DNA of 64,000 nucleotides, from assembly GCF_016756315.1 (NCBI RefSeq), contig NZ_AP024235.1, positions 186,001-250,000 of the forward strand, read 5' to 3'. This DNA comes from Alteromonas sp. KC3 (GTDB lineage: Bacteria > Pseudomonadota > Gammaproteobacteria > Enterobacterales > Alteromonadaceae). The position numbers and the translations under genes are program-made. Within the stretch, counting starts at the first letter, position 1. Each line of letters starts with the position of its first letter. Positions 63,561 through 64,000 of this stretch are shown here, piece after piece. The notes below the pieces were generated by a model. That model worked only from the letters and a program-made list of their open reading frames with translations. It did no database searches and had not been told where the DNA came from.

Positions 63561-64000
63561 ATGAAAACGTTATCCCTGTTTTTTGGTGCAAGCCTGCTAG
63601 CGTCGACCGCCGCAACAATGCCTGCTTTTGCCGCTCAAAATCTCTACAAGCCCTTTCCTGCTGATGTTATGCCCGAGCTCAGTGCAGATGGTGCGTACCA
63701 CGTTGGGGTTAAAACGGTTGAAGCTACCTACCCTCAGTTAGTGCCAGACTTTGTAAAAGGGCAGGCAGAACGAAGCCTTATGCTTGAGGTGTGGTACCCA
63801 ACCAAAGAAGAAACTGCGCTTACACAATACAGTGACGAAACACGCAGCGGCATAACGTTTGAGGTGCAAGCTAACGCTTATCGCGATGTTGCTATAGCAA
63901 AGACAGACACCAAATATCCGGTCATCGTTATCTCTCATGGATATACAGGTTATCGCACGTTAATGCACTACCTTGGCGAACACTTAGCATCACATGGCTA
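63561..64000 (+). CDS. exported alpha/beta hydrolase, C-terminus beyond window
   Basis: The frame from the ATG at 63561 is open to the right edge (146 residues visible). It has a signal peptide (about 25 residues, ending PAFA). A domain start RSLMLEVWYPTKEE and the strand PVIVISHGYTGYRTLMHYL with the oxyanion HGY match the platelet-activating-factor-acetylhydrolase/dienelactone hydrolase group. The nucleophile elbow lies outside the window. It should be a periplasmic or secreted esterase. Confidence 0.78.
   Translation, partial: MKTLSLFFGASLLASTAATMPAFAAQNLYKPFPADVMPELSADGAYHVGVKTVEATYPQLVPDFVKGQAERSLMLEVWYPTKEETALTQYSDETRSGITFEVQANAYRDVAIAKTDTKYPVIVISHGYTGYRTLMHYLGEHLASHG

Noticed and set aside
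63461..63664. 67-aa forward ORF before the last gene
   Set aside because: Overlaps the start of the exported hydrolase in another frame, without ribosome site or family.

Overview
The window looks like a chromosomal segment of a marine gammaproteobacterium of the Alteromonas/Alteromonadales type. The evidence is moderate GC, the gene order around xerC-dapF-lysA, MASE1 and 7TM-type signalling proteins, a winged-helix/beta-propeller regulator and a sodium sugar symporter beside Leloir genes. There are no rRNA or tRNA genes, insertion sequences, CRISPR arrays or prophages. Both edges cut genes: a 7TM sensor at the left and an exported alpha/beta hydrolase at the right.

Region 1 (1-31.5 kb) is mostly housekeeping. 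It holds recQ, a yigI-like thioesterase, mgtE, rarD, two diguanylate cyclases, uvrD, cysE, and the compact reverse-strand block lptM-lysA-dapF-yigA-xerC-yigB that is also syntenic in E. coli. These are followed by a glycosyltransferase/PAP2 pair, rraA, an S1/P1 nuclease, ubiX, mpl, fbp, ppa and a DUF3299 protein. A MocR-type regulator faces a DHDPS-family aldolase/MFS pair, and a 2OG-Fe(II) dioxygenase and a hotdog thioesterase follow.

Region 2 (31.6-45.5 kb) is the accessory island and the most interesting part. On the reverse strand it runs: a winged-helix/beta-propeller regulator, a small exported peptide, a LuxR-type regulator, an acidic Cys/Ser-rich peptide of about 61 aa, a short HlyD-like membrane protein, and an array of five paralogous 39-41 aa peptides. 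Each peptide has its own strong ribosome binding site, a conserved N-terminus and a C-terminal GxxxG hydrophobic segment. A further 44-aa membrane peptide is translationally coupled to the first of them. Two related proteins with HEAT-type C-termini follow, then an ABC-2 exporter, a Yip1-like membrane protein, a MacA/ATPase/FtsX exporter and a short-chain dehydrogenase, ending at a long hairpin. I read it as an undescribed, probably regulated, small-peptide production, maturation and export locus (bacteriocin- or RiPP-like). Function is inference.

Region 3 (45.8-64 kb) has a YegD-like Hsp70 protein, uvrA, a YajR-like MFS protein, a HAD phosphatase, a lipoprotein, a lipid-anchored alpha/beta-hydrolase fold protein lacking its serine nucleophile, a galactose locus (galR-galM-galT-galK-sugar symporter) with a visible LacI-type operator before galT, ssb, and a periplasmic binding-protein-like gene.
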